Shown: in pieces, positions 18,059 through 29,355 of the stretch
Position numbering within the stretch: position 1 is the first letter of the stretch
Layout: each line of letters begins with the position of its first letter
NCBI GenBank assembly: GCA_011523685.1
Contig: WTGG01000011.1
Location: 86,333-150,332 of the forward strand
Source of the DNA: Coxiellaceae bacterium
GTDB taxonomy: Bacteria; Pseudomonadota; Gammaproteobacteria; Coxiellales; Coxiellaceae
Reading direction: 5' to 3'
Length of the DNA: 64,000 nt
Notes under the pieces: generated by a model
The model's database searches: none
What the model saw: only the letters and a program-made list of their open reading frames with translations
What the model was told of the DNA's origin: nothing
Position numbers and translations under genes: made by a program

Positions 18059-18958
18059 TTAAGAACTTTTTTCAAAGTGTATGCAGACCCATTCGGCTTG
18101 TTGGTTAATGCTATTGAGTTTGAAGTGTGGTTGATAGGCCTGTGTGATCTTATCCACTTCGCTGTCTAAAATGCCTGAGAGTAATAAGTGCCCATTTTTG
18201 GCAACCAATGATGTGAGTCGAGGTTGTAAGCTCACAAGTGGGTTGGCGAGAATGTTGGCAATAACCAGTGGCGCTGGCGTACTGGGTACATCTTCTGGTG
18301 CGCAGACGTGGAGTTGCTTTGGATTTAAATGTGGGTTTAGTGACAGGTTGTTACGGGTCGATTCGAGAGCTTGTTGGTCGTGATCCGTTGCCCAGACGTT
18401 GCTGGCACCTAATGCTAGGGCGGCTAAGGCAAGAATGCCTGAGCCACAGCCATAGTCGATGACAGGTATCTGTTGAGGAGGGTGGTCGGCAAGCCAAGTT
18501 AAGCACAGTTGCGTGGTGGGATGTGTACCAGTGCCGAATGCTAATCCAGGCTCAAGCATCACCACCGCACCATGCTCAGGACGTTGTTGCCATGTTGGGC
18601 AGATGTGCAGTGCATTGCGATAGGTTTGCAGCGGGAAATGTTTTTGTGATTCACTGACCCAATCTTTTTCAATCAGGGCGTGGGTATCGTGTTTAAGTGT
18701 GTAGGGCAGTTCAAGGCTTTGTTCGATGATAGTGATAACGTCGGTATTAAACTGCTCAGGCTGGTACAGTGCGGTTACCCTCACCTGCTGCCACAGTGGT
18801 TGTTGCTCTGGCGTGAGTTGAAAAATCTCCTCTTGGCTGTCTGTATCAATCGTCACCGACAGCGCGCCAGCTGCCATGAGCATTTCTTCCGCGGCAGCAA
18901 CGTGCTGTTTCTCGACAAAGAGTTGCAGTTGCTGCATTGGCGTTGTTGGTTCGCTCAT
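18059..18958 (-). CDS. prmA: Ribosomal protein L11 methyltransferase
   Basis: PrmA trimethylates ribosomal protein L11 using S-adenosylmethionine. The 299 residues compare with 293 in E. coli. The SAM motif is VIDYGCGSGILALAALALGA (near residue 165), with MLEPGLAFGTGTHPTT before it and ANILANPL after, both typical of PrmA. Its ATG overlaps the accC stop in TAATG, so it is translated with accC. This intact copy has a decayed 3'-end duplicate at 13566-13683. Confidence 0.97.
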   Translation of the reverse strand: MSEPTTPMQQLQLFVEKQHVAAAEEMLMAAGALSVTIDTDSQEEIFQLTPEQQPLWQQVRVTALYQPEQFNTDVITIIEQSLELPYTLKHDTHALIEKDWVSESQKHFPLQTYRNALHICPTWQQRPEHGAVVMLEPGLAFGTGTHPTTQLCLTWLADHPPQQIPVIDYGCGSGILALAALALGASNVWATDHDQQALESTRNNLSLNPHLNPKQLHVCAPEDVPSTPAPLVIANILANPLVSLQPRLTSLVAKNGHLLLSGILDSEVDKITQAYQPHFKLNSINQQAEWVCIHFEKSS

Positions 18959-20301
18959 TAATCCATTAGTCCTAATTTTTTCTCAAGGTAATGGATATTT
19001 TGACCGCCTGACTGAAAAGCAGGATCGTTAATGATATCGTCTTGCAGTGCGGCATTGGTTTTGATGCCTTCAATGACGAGCTCCTGCAGTGCATTATTCA
19101 TGCGCTTGATGGCTGTCTCGCGATCTTCACCGTAAGTGATTAGTTTGGCGATCATCGAATCGTAGTATGGTGGAACGCTATAGCCTGAGTAGAGATGCGA
19201 ATCAATGCGCACACCTAAACCGCCGGGTGGGTGATAGAGGTCAATTTTACCAGGACATGGCATAAAGGTTTTTGCATCTTCGGCATTAATACGACACTCA
19301 ATGGCATGCCCTTTGAATATAATATCCGATTGTTTAATCGATAGCGGATTGCCCGCTGCAATACTGATTTGTTCTTTGATGATGTCGATGCCGGTGACCA
19401 TTTCTGTGACAGGGTGTTCGACCTGGATGCGTGTGTTCATCTCAATGAAATAAAACCCACCATTTTCGTATAAAAATTCGAAAGTCCCTGCGCCTTTGTA
19501 TTGCATGGCGATACAGGCGTTCACACAAATTTCACCAATGGCAGCGCGTTCTTCAGCGGTGATACCTGGTGCTGGAGATTCTTCAAGAACTTTTTGGTGA
19601 CGACGTTGCATCGAACAGTCACGTTCGCCGAGATGAATGGCATGTTTGCCATCAGCCAGTACTTGAATTTCAATGTGGCGAGGTGTTTGTAGAAACTTCT
19701 CCATGTACACTTCATTGTTATTAAAAGCCGCTTGCGCTTCGGTTTTCGTCATCGCAATGGAGTTGAGAAGCTCCGATTGTTCATGAACAACGCGCATGCC
19801 ACGGCCGCCACCACCACCTGAGGCTTTGATAATAACTGGTAGGCCGATTTTTTCTGCCAGTTTAAGATTAGTAGCGTCGTCATCGCCTAATGCGCCATCA
19901 GATCCTGGAATGCATGGTACGCCTGCTTTTTTCATGGCTGTGATGGCGGAAACTTTATTACCCATATTGCGAATGGTGTCAGCGCTTGGGCCGATGAAGG
20001 TAAAGCCGCTTTCTTCAACTTGTTCGGCAAAATCAGCATTTTCAGCTAAAAAACCATAGCCGGGATGAATGCCGTCCGCGTCTGTGATTTCTGCAGCGCT
20101 GATTACTGATGGAATATCGAGATAGCTGAGGCTGGCACTGGCGGGACCGATGCAGACGGCTTCATCAGCTAGGCGTACATGCATGAGTTCTTCATCGGGT
20201 TTGGAATAGACGGCAACCGTTTTGATGCCTAGTTCCTTGCAGGCTCGAAGTACTCTTAGCGCAATTTCACCGCGATTTGCGATTAAGACTTTTTTAAACA
20301 T
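18958..20301 (-). CDS. accC: Acetyl-CoA carboxylase, biotin carboxylase subunit
   Basis: AccC carboxylates biotin on AccB with ATP and bicarbonate, the first half-reaction of malonyl-CoA synthesis. The 447 residues equal the usual size. It opens [20 protein letters not shown] and shows the ATP-grasp Gly-rich loop [12 protein letters not shown] and the active-site [13 protein letters not shown]. It follows accB by 5 nt and overlaps prmA by 1 nt, giving the operon accB-accC-prmA. Confidence 0.98.
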   Translation of the reverse strand: MFKKVLIANRGEIALRVLRACKELGIKTVAVYSKPDEELMHVRLADEAVCIGPASASLSYLDIPSVISAAEITDADGIHPGYGFLAENADFAEQVEESGFTFIGPSADTIRNMGNKVSAITAMKKAGVPCIPGSDGALGDDDATNLKLAEKIGLPVIIKASGGGGGRGMRVVHEQSELLNSIAMTKTEAQAAFNNNEVYMEKFLQTPRHIEIQVLADGKHAIHLGERDCSMQRRHQKVLEESPAPGITAEERAAIGEICVNACIAMQYKGAGTFEFLYENGGFYFIEMNTRIQVEHPVTEMVTGIDIIKEQISIAAGNPLSIKQSDIIFKGHAIECRINAEDAKTFMPCPGKIDLYHPPGGLGVRIDSHLYSGYSVPPYYDSMIAKLITYGEDRETAIKRMNNALQELVIEGIKTNAALQDDIINDPAFQSGGQNIHYLEKKLGLMD

Positions 20302-20306
20302 ACGTG

Positions 20307-20786
20307 TTACTCGTTGGTGTCAATGATGAAAAGAGGTTGGTCAAACTCAACAGGGCTTTCATTTTCTATGAGGCGGGCACTAACAACGCCTGCTTTATCG
20401 GCCTCGATTTTGTTAAACATCTTCATGGCTTCAATGATGCACAGTGTGTCGCCTGCTTCGACGCGTTGGCCAAGGGTAATGAAAGGCGCTGATCCTGGTG
20501 AAGCTGATAGATATGCTGTTCCTACCATGGGTGATTTTTGTGTATAGCCATCCGTTGTTTCTGGTGATGATGTTGGTGCCGCTGCAGCAGCAGGTTTGAG
20601 TTCAGGCGTTGGCGCGCTGGGTGTTGTTATAATGGGGGCTGTGACGGGTGATGTTGAGATAGGTGACATTGGGGTGCTGCTTTGGCAGCTGATTCGCACG
20701 GAATCTTCACCTGATTTGACCTCTAGTTCGCCAATGCCGGTTTCTTTGACAAGTTCGATGAGTTTTTTAATGCGTCGTGTGTCCAT
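20307..20786 (-). CDS. accB: Biotin carboxyl carrier protein of acetyl-CoA carboxylase
   Basis: AccB carries the biotin that shuttles carboxyl groups between AccC and the carboxyltransferase. The 159 residues show an N-terminal segment ([18 protein letters not shown]), an Ala/Pro/Thr-rich linker (about residues 35-75) and a C-terminal biotinyl domain with [14 protein letters not shown] and the biotin site EAMKM. It starts the accB-accC-prmA operon. Confidence 0.97.
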   Translation of the reverse strand: MDTRRIKKLIELVKETGIGELEVKSGEDSVRISCQSSTPMSPISTSPVTAPIITTPSAPTPELKPAAAAAPTSSPETTDGYTQKSPMVGTAYLSASPGSAPFITLGQRVEAGDTLCIIEAMKMFNKIEADKAGVVSARLIENESPVEFDQPLFIIDTNE

Positions 20787-21161
20787 GGTTTCCCTATTTA
20801 AATCAGTGTTTAAGTGGTTTAGAAGATCTTCTTGGCTAGATATGTAGGAGCAGGGCTGTTAGGATAGCTTGCTCTTTGTGGCTGGCTGTACGATCTTTTC
20901 TGGCATGGTTAATATCATGCCCATTTATCGTAGAAAAGTTTGCCTGATTTTCTTATTCTTGTCCACCCAATTTTTTCTAGTTATTGTTATTTAGTGTTTT
21001 TTAAAAACAATTAGACGCGTTTACGCGTTATTTCGTGTTTTTTATTTATTAGTCTTTTACGGTGCATTGATTATTATTGATCCCGTAAAAGGTTTTGTTT
21101 TAGTATGATCGCTGTTTTGTGGTGATGATGATCATCGGTTCATTAATAAGGGAGTAGCAAT
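20787..21161. other. Divergent intergenic region between accB and the CBS gene
   Basis: This AT-rich stretch should hold promoters for both directions. Two ACGCGT palindromes lie close together (21015-21020 and 21023-21028). A TATGAT (about 21104) is a possible -10 for the plus-strand gene. I could not identify convincing -35 elements. Confidence 0.4.
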
Positions 21162-21629
21162 ATGGATATTACAATTGGGCAGCTGTTGGACAAGAAGGGT
21201 ACTCAAGTGTTTTCAGTCGAACAATCTGTATCTATTAAAGACTGTGCAATTAAGCTTCAACAGGCTGGTGTTGGTTCACTGTTGATCTTGGATGAGCATC
21301 ATCATTTAGTCGGTATTTTATACGAGCGAGACATTGCGCGTATAGCGGTTGTTCAAGGTATGGATCTTGCAGTAGCACCTGTGTCTGAGATTATGACAAA
21401 AAAATTCCCAACAGCACGCCGTGATATGATGGTAGGCCACGCTATGAAAATCATTAATGATGAACGTGTTCGTCATTTGCCGGTGATTGAAGATAACGTT
21501 GTGTATGGTCTGGTTTCGATAGGTGACGTCAATAATCATATTCTAGAGGCTCAACAAGAGGATATTGATCATTTAGTTGATTATATCAGTGGCGGGAGAC
21601 CGGTTTCATTTGCAACACCTAATCAATAG
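21162..21629 (+). CDS. Two-CBS-domain protein
   Basis: The 155-residue protein consists almost entirely of two CBS domains, about residues 8-65 (LQQAGVGSLLILDEHHHLVGILYERDI) and 75-130 (MKIINDERVRHLPVIEDNVVYGLVSIGDV). Such stand-alone pairs bind adenine nucleotides and act as energy sensors; the partner is unknown. GGGAG precedes the ATG by 7 nt. The lipocalin gene follows within 19 nt, so they may be co-transcribed. Confidence 0.88.
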   Translation: MDITIGQLLDKKGTQVFSVEQSVSIKDCAIKLQQAGVGSLLILDEHHHLVGILYERDIARIAVVQGMDLAVAPVSEIMTKKFPTARRDMMVGHAMKIINDERVRHLPVIEDNVVYGLVSIGDVNNHILEAQQEDIDHLVDYISGGRPVSFATPNQ

Positions 21630-21648
21630 TTTTTTGTAAGGTTTGTTT

Positions 21649-22191
21649 ATGGTTCATTGTTGGGTTAAAAGGCTTGTTTATTGTTGTTTATTGAGTCTTT
21701 GTTTTTCTGTATTAGCATCTCAGAACACACTGCCATTAGTCGCTTCGAATGTAGATTTGGAGCGGTACATGGGTACCTGGTATGAGGTTGCTTCCTTCCC
21801 TAATTTTTTTCAGCGTGGTTGCCGTTGTTCTCAAGCTCATTATCAATTGGATGGTCAGTATGTGCGCGTGTTGAATCAGTGCTATCAGGGAAAACATAAT
21901 CAGTTAAAGCGTGCTAAAGCCAAAGCATGGCAAGCGAAGGGTGGTCATTCGAGCCAATTAAAAGTGCAGTTTTTTTGGCCTTTTCGTGCGGATTATTGGA
22001 TTTTATATGTATCACCAAACTATCAAGAGGCCATAGTTGGTTCACCGAGCCGTCGTTATTTATGGTTTTTGTCACGCACGAAAAAAATCTCTCAAAAGCG
22101 TTATCAATATCTCGTCTCCATTGCAGAGAAGCAAGGTTATGATGTTAAGAAGTTACATATTACTGATCAGAAATGTGAGCATTCACAATAA
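21649..22191 (+). CDS. Lipocalin family protein (Blc-like)
   Basis: The 180-residue protein shows the bacterial lipocalin signature YMGTWYEVASFPNFFQRGC and later YWILYVSPNYQEAIVGSP with FLSRTKKIS. A hydrophobic leader ends near ASQ, so export is likely. Unlike E. coli Blc there is no lipobox at that point. I start at ATG 21649, 7 nt after AAGG; TTG at 21643 is too close to that site. Bacterial lipocalins bind lipids, including lysophospholipids, at the outer membrane. The opposite-strand acnA lies 45 nt away. Confidence 0.88.
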   Translation: MVHCWVKRLVYCCLLSLCFSVLASQNTLPLVASNVDLERYMGTWYEVASFPNFFQRGCRCSQAHYQLDGQYVRVLNQCYQGKHNQLKRAKAKAWQAKGGHSSQLKVQFFWPFRADYWILYVSPNYQEAIVGSPSRRYLWFLSRTKKISQKRYQYLVSIAEKQGYDVKKLHITDQKCEHSQ

Positions 22192-22224
22192 CTGACCATA
22201 GCGAAATTAATCACTACGGTCAGT
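22191..22224. terminator. Possible bidirectional hairpin between the lipocalin gene and acnA
   Basis: ACTGACCATAG and CTACGGTCAGT form 11-bp arms with one mismatch and a 12-nt loop. It lies between convergent genes. There is no strong T run on either side, so terminator function is uncertain. Confidence 0.4.
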
Positions 22225-22235
22225 ATGAGAAGTGT

Positions 22236-24917
22236 TTAAGAAGCCGCGTTTTTTAACATTTTACGTAATACGTATTGCAAGATACCACCATGACGGTAGT
22301 ACTCAGCTTCTTTTTCTGTATCAATGCGTGATAGCACAGAGATAGTTTGCGTGCCATTTTCAGGGTGGGTGATCGTGACGTCTAATGTGACTTTGGGGCC
22401 AAACGTTGAACTGTCAATGCCATTAATAGAAATCGTTTCACTACCATCAAGCTTGAGTGATAAGCGTGAGTCATTACCAGTGAATTGGAGTGGTAATACA
22501 CCCATGCCAATTAAGTTTGATCTGTGGATGCGTTCAAAACTCTCTGCGATAACAGCTTTAACACCTAACAGTAAGGTACCTTTGGCTGCCCAGTCACGAG
22601 AAGAACCTGTTCCATACTCTTTACCAGCCATGACGACTAATGGTGTGTTGTCTTTTTGGTAAAGCATAGCAGCATCGTAGATAGGCATAGGTTCTTCAGA
22701 CGAGGCGTGTTTTGTAAAACCACCTTCGGTGCCCGGTACCATCTCATTGCGAATACGAATGTTAGCAAACGTACCACGCATCATAACTTCATGATTACCA
22801 CGGCGTGAGCCATAAGAGTTAAAGTCTTTTGGTTGTATGCCATTAGATTGTAAGTATTGTCCAGCTGGACTGTCTGACTTAATAGCACCTGCTGGTGAAA
22901 TGTGATCGGTAGTCACACTATCACCTAATAGCGCTAAAATTTTTGCATCTTTGACGTTGGTGCATGAGGGTGGTGTTGCAGTCATACCTTCAAAGAACGG
23001 AGCATGACGAATGTAAGTGGAATCATCATGCCATTGATAGGTAGGCGTTTCAGTTACATCTAATGATTGCCATTGAGGTTCTCCATCGAAAATGTTCGCG
23101 TATTGAGTAGCAAACATAGATTGGTTAACTTGCGCAACAGCATCACTCACTTCTTTGGGAGATGGCCATATATCTTGTAGAAAAACTGGTTCTCCTGCAG
23201 CATTTTCACCTAAGGGTTCTTTTGTGAGGTCAATATTGATGTTGCCGGCAATCGCAAATGCGACAACAAGAGGAGGAGAAGCTAGCCAGTTGGCTTGTAC
23301 GAGTGGGTGAATGCGGCCTTCAAAGTTTCTATTACCGGATAATACGGAGCAAGCGACAATATCGTTCTCTCTAATGGTATCAGAAACCACGTCAGGCAAT
23401 GGTCCAGAGTTTCCAATGCATGTTGTGCAACCATAGCCAACTAAGTCAAAACCGAGTTGCTCTAGTGGTTTGAGTAGTTGAGTGGTTTTTAGATAATCGG
23501 TAACCACCTTGGATCCGGGTGCCAGTGAGGTTTTTACCCAAGGTTTGACGGTTAGTCCTAAATCAATAGCTTTTTGTGCCACTAAGCCTGCTGCTAGCAT
23601 GACGCTAGGGTTGGACGTGTTGGTGCAGCTGGTAATTGCAGCGATCACAATATCACCATGATGCATGGAGAAGTTATCTTTTGAGGGGAAGGCTTGTTGA
23701 GCTTCTTCGGTTTTATTAAGGTTTTCGAGAACTTCTTTTGCAGCTGCTGGCATGTTTTGAAGAGAAACTCGGTCTTGAGGACGTTTTGGACCTGCGAGAC
23801 TTGGTTCAACTTCAGCCATGTCTAATTCGATAGTGTCAGTGAAAACAGGGTCGGCGGTTTTTTCGTCATACCACATGCCTTGTGCTTTGGCATAAGCTTC
23901 AACGATATCAATATGCTCAGCATCGCGGTTAGAGAGTTTGAGGTATTTGATGGTTTCTTCATCGATAGGGAAGAAGCCACACGTTGCTCCGTATTCTGGC
24001 GCCATATTAGCTAGGGTGGCGCGATCTGCTAAGGGTAATTTGACAAGTCCTGGGCCAAAAAATTCAACAAATTTGCCAACAACACCTTTTAAGCGTAGTT
24101 CTTCAACGACTCTGAGTACTAAGTCTGTAGCGGTAACGCCTGGTTTTAGTTCACCGGTTAAACGAAAGCCTATCACTTCAGGGATTAGCATTGAGATAGG
24201 TTGGCCGAGCATGGCTGCTTCAGCTTCAATGCCTCCAACGCCCCAGCCAAGTACGCCAAGACCGTTGATCATGGTGGTATGACTATCAGTACCAACTAGG
24301 GTATCTGGGTATGCCATCAAACCGTCTTCATGCGATTGTGTCCAGATGGTTTTGGCAAGGTACTCTAAGTTGACTTGATGGCAGATGCCAGTACCTGGCG
24401 GAACAATGTTGGAATTTTCAAAAGCTTGTTGGCCCCATTTGAGGAACTCATAACGTTCTTTATTGCGTTGCATTTCAATTTCAACGTTATCGGTAAAGGC
24501 AGTTGTACTACCAAAGTGGTCAACTTGAACCGAATGGTCAATAACCAAGTCGACAGGACAGAGTGGGTTAATAAGGTTTGCATCCCCATTCAAAGCGGTA
24601 ACCGCATTTCGCATAGCGGCAAGATCCACAACAGCAGGAACACCAGTGAAGTCTTGCATAAGGACACGCGCTGGGTAATAGGCAATTTCATGATCAGAAC
24701 GTTTGTTGTCTACCCATGATTCAAAGGCTTGTATTTCAGCCGTTGTCACGGTATTGCCATCTTCATGACGTAACTGGTTTTCAAGCAAGACTTTGAGTGA
24801 AAAGGGGAGTTGATGGATATTTTTAAAGCCATGTTCTTCCAGTGCTGGCAGGCTGAAATAATGAATAGTTGTGTCATGAATAGAAAGGCTTTTTTTGGTT
24901 TGGAATGAGTTGCTCAT
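22236..24917 (-). CDS. acnA: Aconitate hydratase A
   Basis: Aconitase interconverts citrate and isocitrate in the TCA cycle using a [4Fe-4S] cluster. The 893 residues match AcnA/IRP-type enzymes (about 891). Motifs include VGTDSHTTMINGLGVLGWGVGG, the cluster cysteines in AITSCTNTSNPSVM and GYGCTTCIGNSGP, and the C-terminal GKEYGTGSSRDWAAKG. It is monocistronic, with groES divergent upstream. Confidence 0.98.
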   Translation of the reverse strand: MSNSFQTKKSLSIHDTTIHYFSLPALEEHGFKNIHQLPFSLKVLLENQLRHEDGNTVTTAEIQAFESWVDNKRSDHEIAYYPARVLMQDFTGVPAVVDLAAMRNAVTALNGDANLINPLCPVDLVIDHSVQVDHFGSTTAFTDNVEIEMQRNKERYEFLKWGQQAFENSNIVPPGTGICHQVNLEYLAKTIWTQSHEDGLMAYPDTLVGTDSHTTMINGLGVLGWGVGGIEAEAAMLGQPISMLIPEVIGFRLTGELKPGVTATDLVLRVVEELRLKGVVGKFVEFFGPGLVKLPLADRATLANMAPEYGATCGFFPIDEETIKYLKLSNRDAEHIDIVEAYAKAQGMWYDEKTADPVFTDTIELDMAEVEPSLAGPKRPQDRVSLQNMPAAAKEVLENLNKTEEAQQAFPSKDNFSMHHGDIVIAAITSCTNTSNPSVMLAAGLVAQKAIDLGLTVKPWVKTSLAPGSKVVTDYLKTTQLLKPLEQLGFDLVGYGCTTCIGNSGPLPDVVSDTIRENDIVACSVLSGNRNFEGRIHPLVQANWLASPPLVVAFAIAGNINIDLTKEPLGENAAGEPVFLQDIWPSPKEVSDAVAQVNQSMFATQYANIFDGEPQWQSLDVTETPTYQWHDDSTYIRHAPFFEGMTATPPSCTNVKDAKILALLGDSVTTDHISPAGAIKSDSPAGQYLQSNGIQPKDFNSYGSRRGNHEVMMRGTFANIRIRNEMVPGTEGGFTKHASSEEPMPIYDAAMLYQKDNTPLVVMAGKEYGTGSSRDWAAKGTLLLGVKAVIAESFERIHRSNLIGMGVLPLQFTGNDSRLSLKLDGSETISINGIDSSTFGPKVTLDVTITHPENGTQTISVLSRIDTEKEAEYYRHGGILQYVLRKMLKNAAS

Positions 24918-25063
24918 AACGCTCTCTTAGGGTCTATTGAAATTAGCGTCATTGTAAACAGATCGTGACGTGAAATGAAGGGTGGTTCGTGCATGATTTT
25001 GGGTTTGTTGCGTTTCAACATCCTTGTGATCATTATTTGTCCATTATTTTTTTTAATGGAGCT

Positions 25064-25091
25064 CTTGAAAAATGTAGGTGCATCCCAATAT
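25064..25091 (+). promoter_or_regulatory. Sigma-32 heat-shock promoter of groESL
   Basis: CTTGAAA (25064-25070), a 13-nt spacer and CCCAATAT (25084-25091) match the sigma-32 consensus of CTTGAAA and CCCCATnT. It lies about 92 nt upstream of groES. A similar promoter precedes clpB. Confidence 0.85.
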
Positions 25092-25127
25092 GCATATTAT
25101 CGACCAATTAGATTGGGTTGAACTGCA

Positions 25128-25144
25128 CTGACTCATTGAGTCAG
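25128..25144 (+). promoter_or_regulatory. Hairpin in the groES leader
   Basis: CTGACTC and GAGTCAG form a perfect 7-bp stem around ATT, 38 nt before the groES ATG. It is not CIRCE, which needs TTAGCACTC, a 9-nt spacer and GAGTGCTAA. It may stabilise the mRNA or bind a regulator. Confidence 0.4.
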
Positions 25145-25182
25145 AAATATAAATAATGATTGTGAACCGGAGTGATAACATT

Positions 25183-25470
25183 ATGAAAATCAAACCTTTA
25201 CACGATAGAGTCGTGATTCAAAGATTGGACCAAGAAGATATTTCAGCGGGTGGAATTGTATTGCCTGATTCTGCACAAGAAAAGCCTATGCGCGGTAAAG
25301 TCGTGGCTTTAGGACCAGGAAAAATATTGGATGACGGTAAGGTAATCCCAATGTCTGTGAAGCAAGGTGAAGAAGTCTTGTTTGGTAAGTACTCTGGTAC
25401 TGAAATCAAAATGGATGGAACGGAATACATGGTGATGCGTGAAGACGACATCATGGGAATTATTGAATAA
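25183..25470 (+). CDS. groES: Co-chaperonin GroES
   Basis: GroES caps the GroEL chamber. The 95-residue product begins [15 protein letters not shown] and contains the mobile loop [33 protein letters not shown] and [12 protein letters not shown] start at ATG 25183, after GGAG at 25169; the open frame extends nine codons upstream, but that would add residues foreign to the family. groEL follows by 29 nt. Confidence 0.98.
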   Translation: MKIKPLHDRVVIQRLDQEDISAGGIVLPDSAQEKPMRGKVVALGPGKILDDGKVIPMSVKQGEEVLFGKYSGTEIKMDGTEYMVMREDDIMGIIE

Positions 25471-25481
25471 TTTTTTATTGA

Positions 25482-27170
<1,689 letters not shown>

Positions 27171-27216
27171 TCATCCTGTTCCATCTTCTCATGACGACTT
27201 TCGTCTTGCTAAGATT

Positions 27217-27246
27217 AACCCCGCTCTTTTAGCGGGGTTTTTTTTT
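27217..27246 (+). terminator. Rho-independent terminator of groESL
   Basis: AACCCCGCT and AGCGGGGTT form a perfect 9-bp stem with a CTTTT loop, followed by an uninterrupted T run. It lies 46 nt after the groEL stop. Confidence 0.95.
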
Positions 27247-27339
27247 GATAAAAAACCAAATTTACAGATTTTTTTTGTTTTTTATTTGCCCAGGCAAAAA
27301 AAATTAAAAATCTTTTTGGACTAACTATCAGTTGATTAG

Positions 27340-27520
27340 CTTCTTAGGGGATATGATTTATTCTCCTCTATCTTTAGGTCACATTGACAATGATTCTCAC
27401 AGAAAGGTAGGATGTAACTGTTCATCAACCGACATTGATAGACACTGAAGACCCCTGAATATGCTAAGTAATCCCTTGCTTAGCATCCCTGAAAAACCCC
27501 GCTTAGTGCGGGGTTTCTTT
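27340..27520 (+). ncRNA. Candidate small RNA between groEL and proS
   Basis: A second terminator-like hairpin 250 nt beyond the groEL terminator has no gene in front of it. Just before it, ATGCTAAG and CTTAGCAT form an 8-bp hairpin (27460-27486). A TATGAT near 27353 could be a -10. Two consecutive hairpins ending in a terminator, isolated from any coding gene, suggest a small RNA of about 100-170 nt. The 5' end is a guess, and no known RNA family was recognised. The rest of 27247-27644 is AT-rich. Confidence 0.35.
27494..27516 (+). terminator. Second rho-independent hairpin downstream of groEL
   Basis: AAACCCCGC and GCGGGGTTT form a perfect 9-bp stem with a TTAGT loop followed by CTTT. Its stem nearly repeats the groEL terminator stem. 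It could end a small RNA or act as a back-up terminator. Confidence 0.75.
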
Positions 27521-27644
27521 ATGAAGAAGGGTTGCAATAGAGGTTAATATATCATCCTTTCTTGTTGTGAGCTTCCTATCTTTATTAGACATTGTAAAGT
27601 CAATCCTCTACCATGAGCGCAATTAAAATTCAGAGATCAAATGT

Positions 27645-29351
27645 ATGAAATTAAGCCAATTTTTATTACCTGCTTTGAAGGAAACACCAGCAGATGCTGA
27701 GCTATCCAGTCATCGTTTAATGTTACGAGCTGGTATGATTCGTCAGTTGGCGAGTGGGTTGTATACATGGTTACCTTTAGGTCTCAGAGTTCTGCATAAG
27801 GTAAGTGCTGTAGTGCGTGAAGAGATGGAAAAAGCTGGCGGACTGGAGGTTCTAATGCCAATGGTTCAACCAGCAGATTTATGGCAACAGAGTGGTCGTT
27901 GGGAGCAATATGGCCCTGAGTTATTGCGGTTGGATGATCGGCATAGCAATGCTTATTGCTTAGGCCCAACTCATGAAGAGGTGATTACCGCGTTATTTAA
28001 GAATAATGTTAGCAGTTACAAGCAGTTACCAATGAATCTTTTTCAAGTTCAAACCAAATTTCGTGATGAGATTAGACCACGTTTTGGTGTGATGCGTTCG
28101 CGTGAGTTTCTGATGAAAGACGCTTATTCGTTTCATTTAGATCAATCTTCATTGCAAATTGGTTATGAGCAGATGGAAGCAGCTTATCATGCTATTTTCA
28201 CTCGTTTGGGTCTTAATTATCGTTCAGTTGAGGCAGATAGTGGTGCCATTGGTGGTGCCGTTTCGCAAGAGTTCCAGGTGTTAGCGGATAGTGGTGAAGA
28301 TAAGATTGCTTGTAGTGATACCAGTGATTATGCTGCCAATGTTGAGCGTGCTTCAGCACTTGCGCCAGAGCCTTTGGTAGATGTCGACAGCTTGCCTATA
28401 GAGCGTTTTGAAACACCGGGTGTGACCACTATGTCTGCACTCTCTGAATTAACCGGTCAAGACACTTCAGCCATGGTAAAAACATTGTTGGTTCAGAGTG
28501 AGTCAGGAGGATTGATAGCTTTAGTACTACGTGGTGATCATGAGCTTAATGAAGTGAAAGCGGCACAGATAGAAGGCGTAGCGAGTCCGTTAACATTTGC
28601 TGATGAATCAATGGTTCAATCAGAAATAGGTGTGCCAGTCGGTTCATTAGGCCCTCATGGCTTAAGTATTCGGATTATTGTTGATCGTGATGCTGCGGTA
28701 TTAAAGAATTTTATTTGTGGTGCTAATGAAGAAGGTTATCATTTGAAAAATGTTAACTGGGAGCGAGATGTACCGTTGAGCGAGGTAGCAGACTTGCGTC
28801 ATGTGGTTGAAGGTGATCGGAGTCCTGATGGTAAAGGCTATTTAAAAGTGGTGCGTGGTATTGAAGTGGGGCATATTTTTCAATTAGGGGATAAATACTC
28901 TCAAGCGATGGGTGCCACGGTTTTGGATGATTCTGGAAAGGCTCGCCATCTAAGTATGGGTTGTTATGGTATAGGTATTTCACGTGTTGTAGCTGCTGCG
29001 ATTGAACAGCATCATGACGATAAAGGGATTATTTGGCCTGCGTCAATGGCACCTTTTCAAGTAACCATTGTTCCTGTGCAAATGCATAAATCCTATCGAG
29101 TCAAAGACTTGATTGATTCACTCTATTCAGAATTAAACGATATGGGTGTTGAGGTATTGCTGGATGATCGTCGTGAACGTCCAGGTGTCATGTTTTCCAT
29201 GGCTGATTTAATCGGTATTCCACATCGATTAGTGGTTTCTGAGCGTGGGATTGATCAAGGCACTGTTGAATATAAAGCGCGCAGTCAGGATGAAGCTGAG
29301 CAATGGCCAATGGATGCTGTGATCGATAAGTTACGTACAATCTTGCAGTGA
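27645..29351 (+). CDS. proS: Prolyl-tRNA synthetase
   Basis: ProRS charges tRNA-Pro. The 568 residues are the bacterial form with an editing insertion (about residues 225-385) between motifs 2 and 3. Class II motif 2 is [21 protein letters not shown], and motif 3 is [14 protein letters not shown]. The C-terminal anticodon domain contains [18 protein letters not shown] transporter gene begins 4 nt after the stop, implying co-translation. Confidence 0.98.
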   Translation: MKLSQFLLPALKETPADAELSSHRLMLRAGMIRQLASGLYTWLPLGLRVLHKVSAVVREEMEKAGGLEVLMPMVQPADLWQQSGRWEQYGPELLRLDDRHSNAYCLGPTHEEVITALFKNNVSSYKQLPMNLFQVQTKFRDEIRPRFGVMRSREFLMKDAYSFHLDQSSLQIGYEQMEAAYHAIFTRLGLNYRSVEADSGAIGGAVSQEFQVLADSGEDKIACSDTSDYAANVERASALAPEPLVDVDSLPIERFETPGVTTMSALSELTGQDTSAMVKTLLVQSESGGLIALVLRGDHELNEVKAAQIEGVASPLTFADESMVQSEIGVPVGSLGPHGLSIRIIVDRDAAVLKNFICGANEEGYHLKNVNWERDVPLSEVADLRHVVEGDRSPDGKGYLKVVRGIEVGHIFQLGDKYSQAMGATVLDDSGKARHLSMGCYGIGISRVVAAAIEQHHDDKGIIWPASMAPFQVTIVPVQMHKSYRVKDLIDSLYSELNDMGVEVLLDDRRERPGVMFSMADLIGIPHRLVVSERGIDQGTVEYKARSQDEAEQWPMDAVIDKLRTILQ

Positions 29352-29355
29352 TGCT

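Noticed and set aside
25128..25144. CIRCE operator before groES
   Set aside because: The arms are CTGACTC/GAGTCAG with a 3-nt centre; CIRCE needs 9-bp arms of another sequence and a 9-nt spacer.
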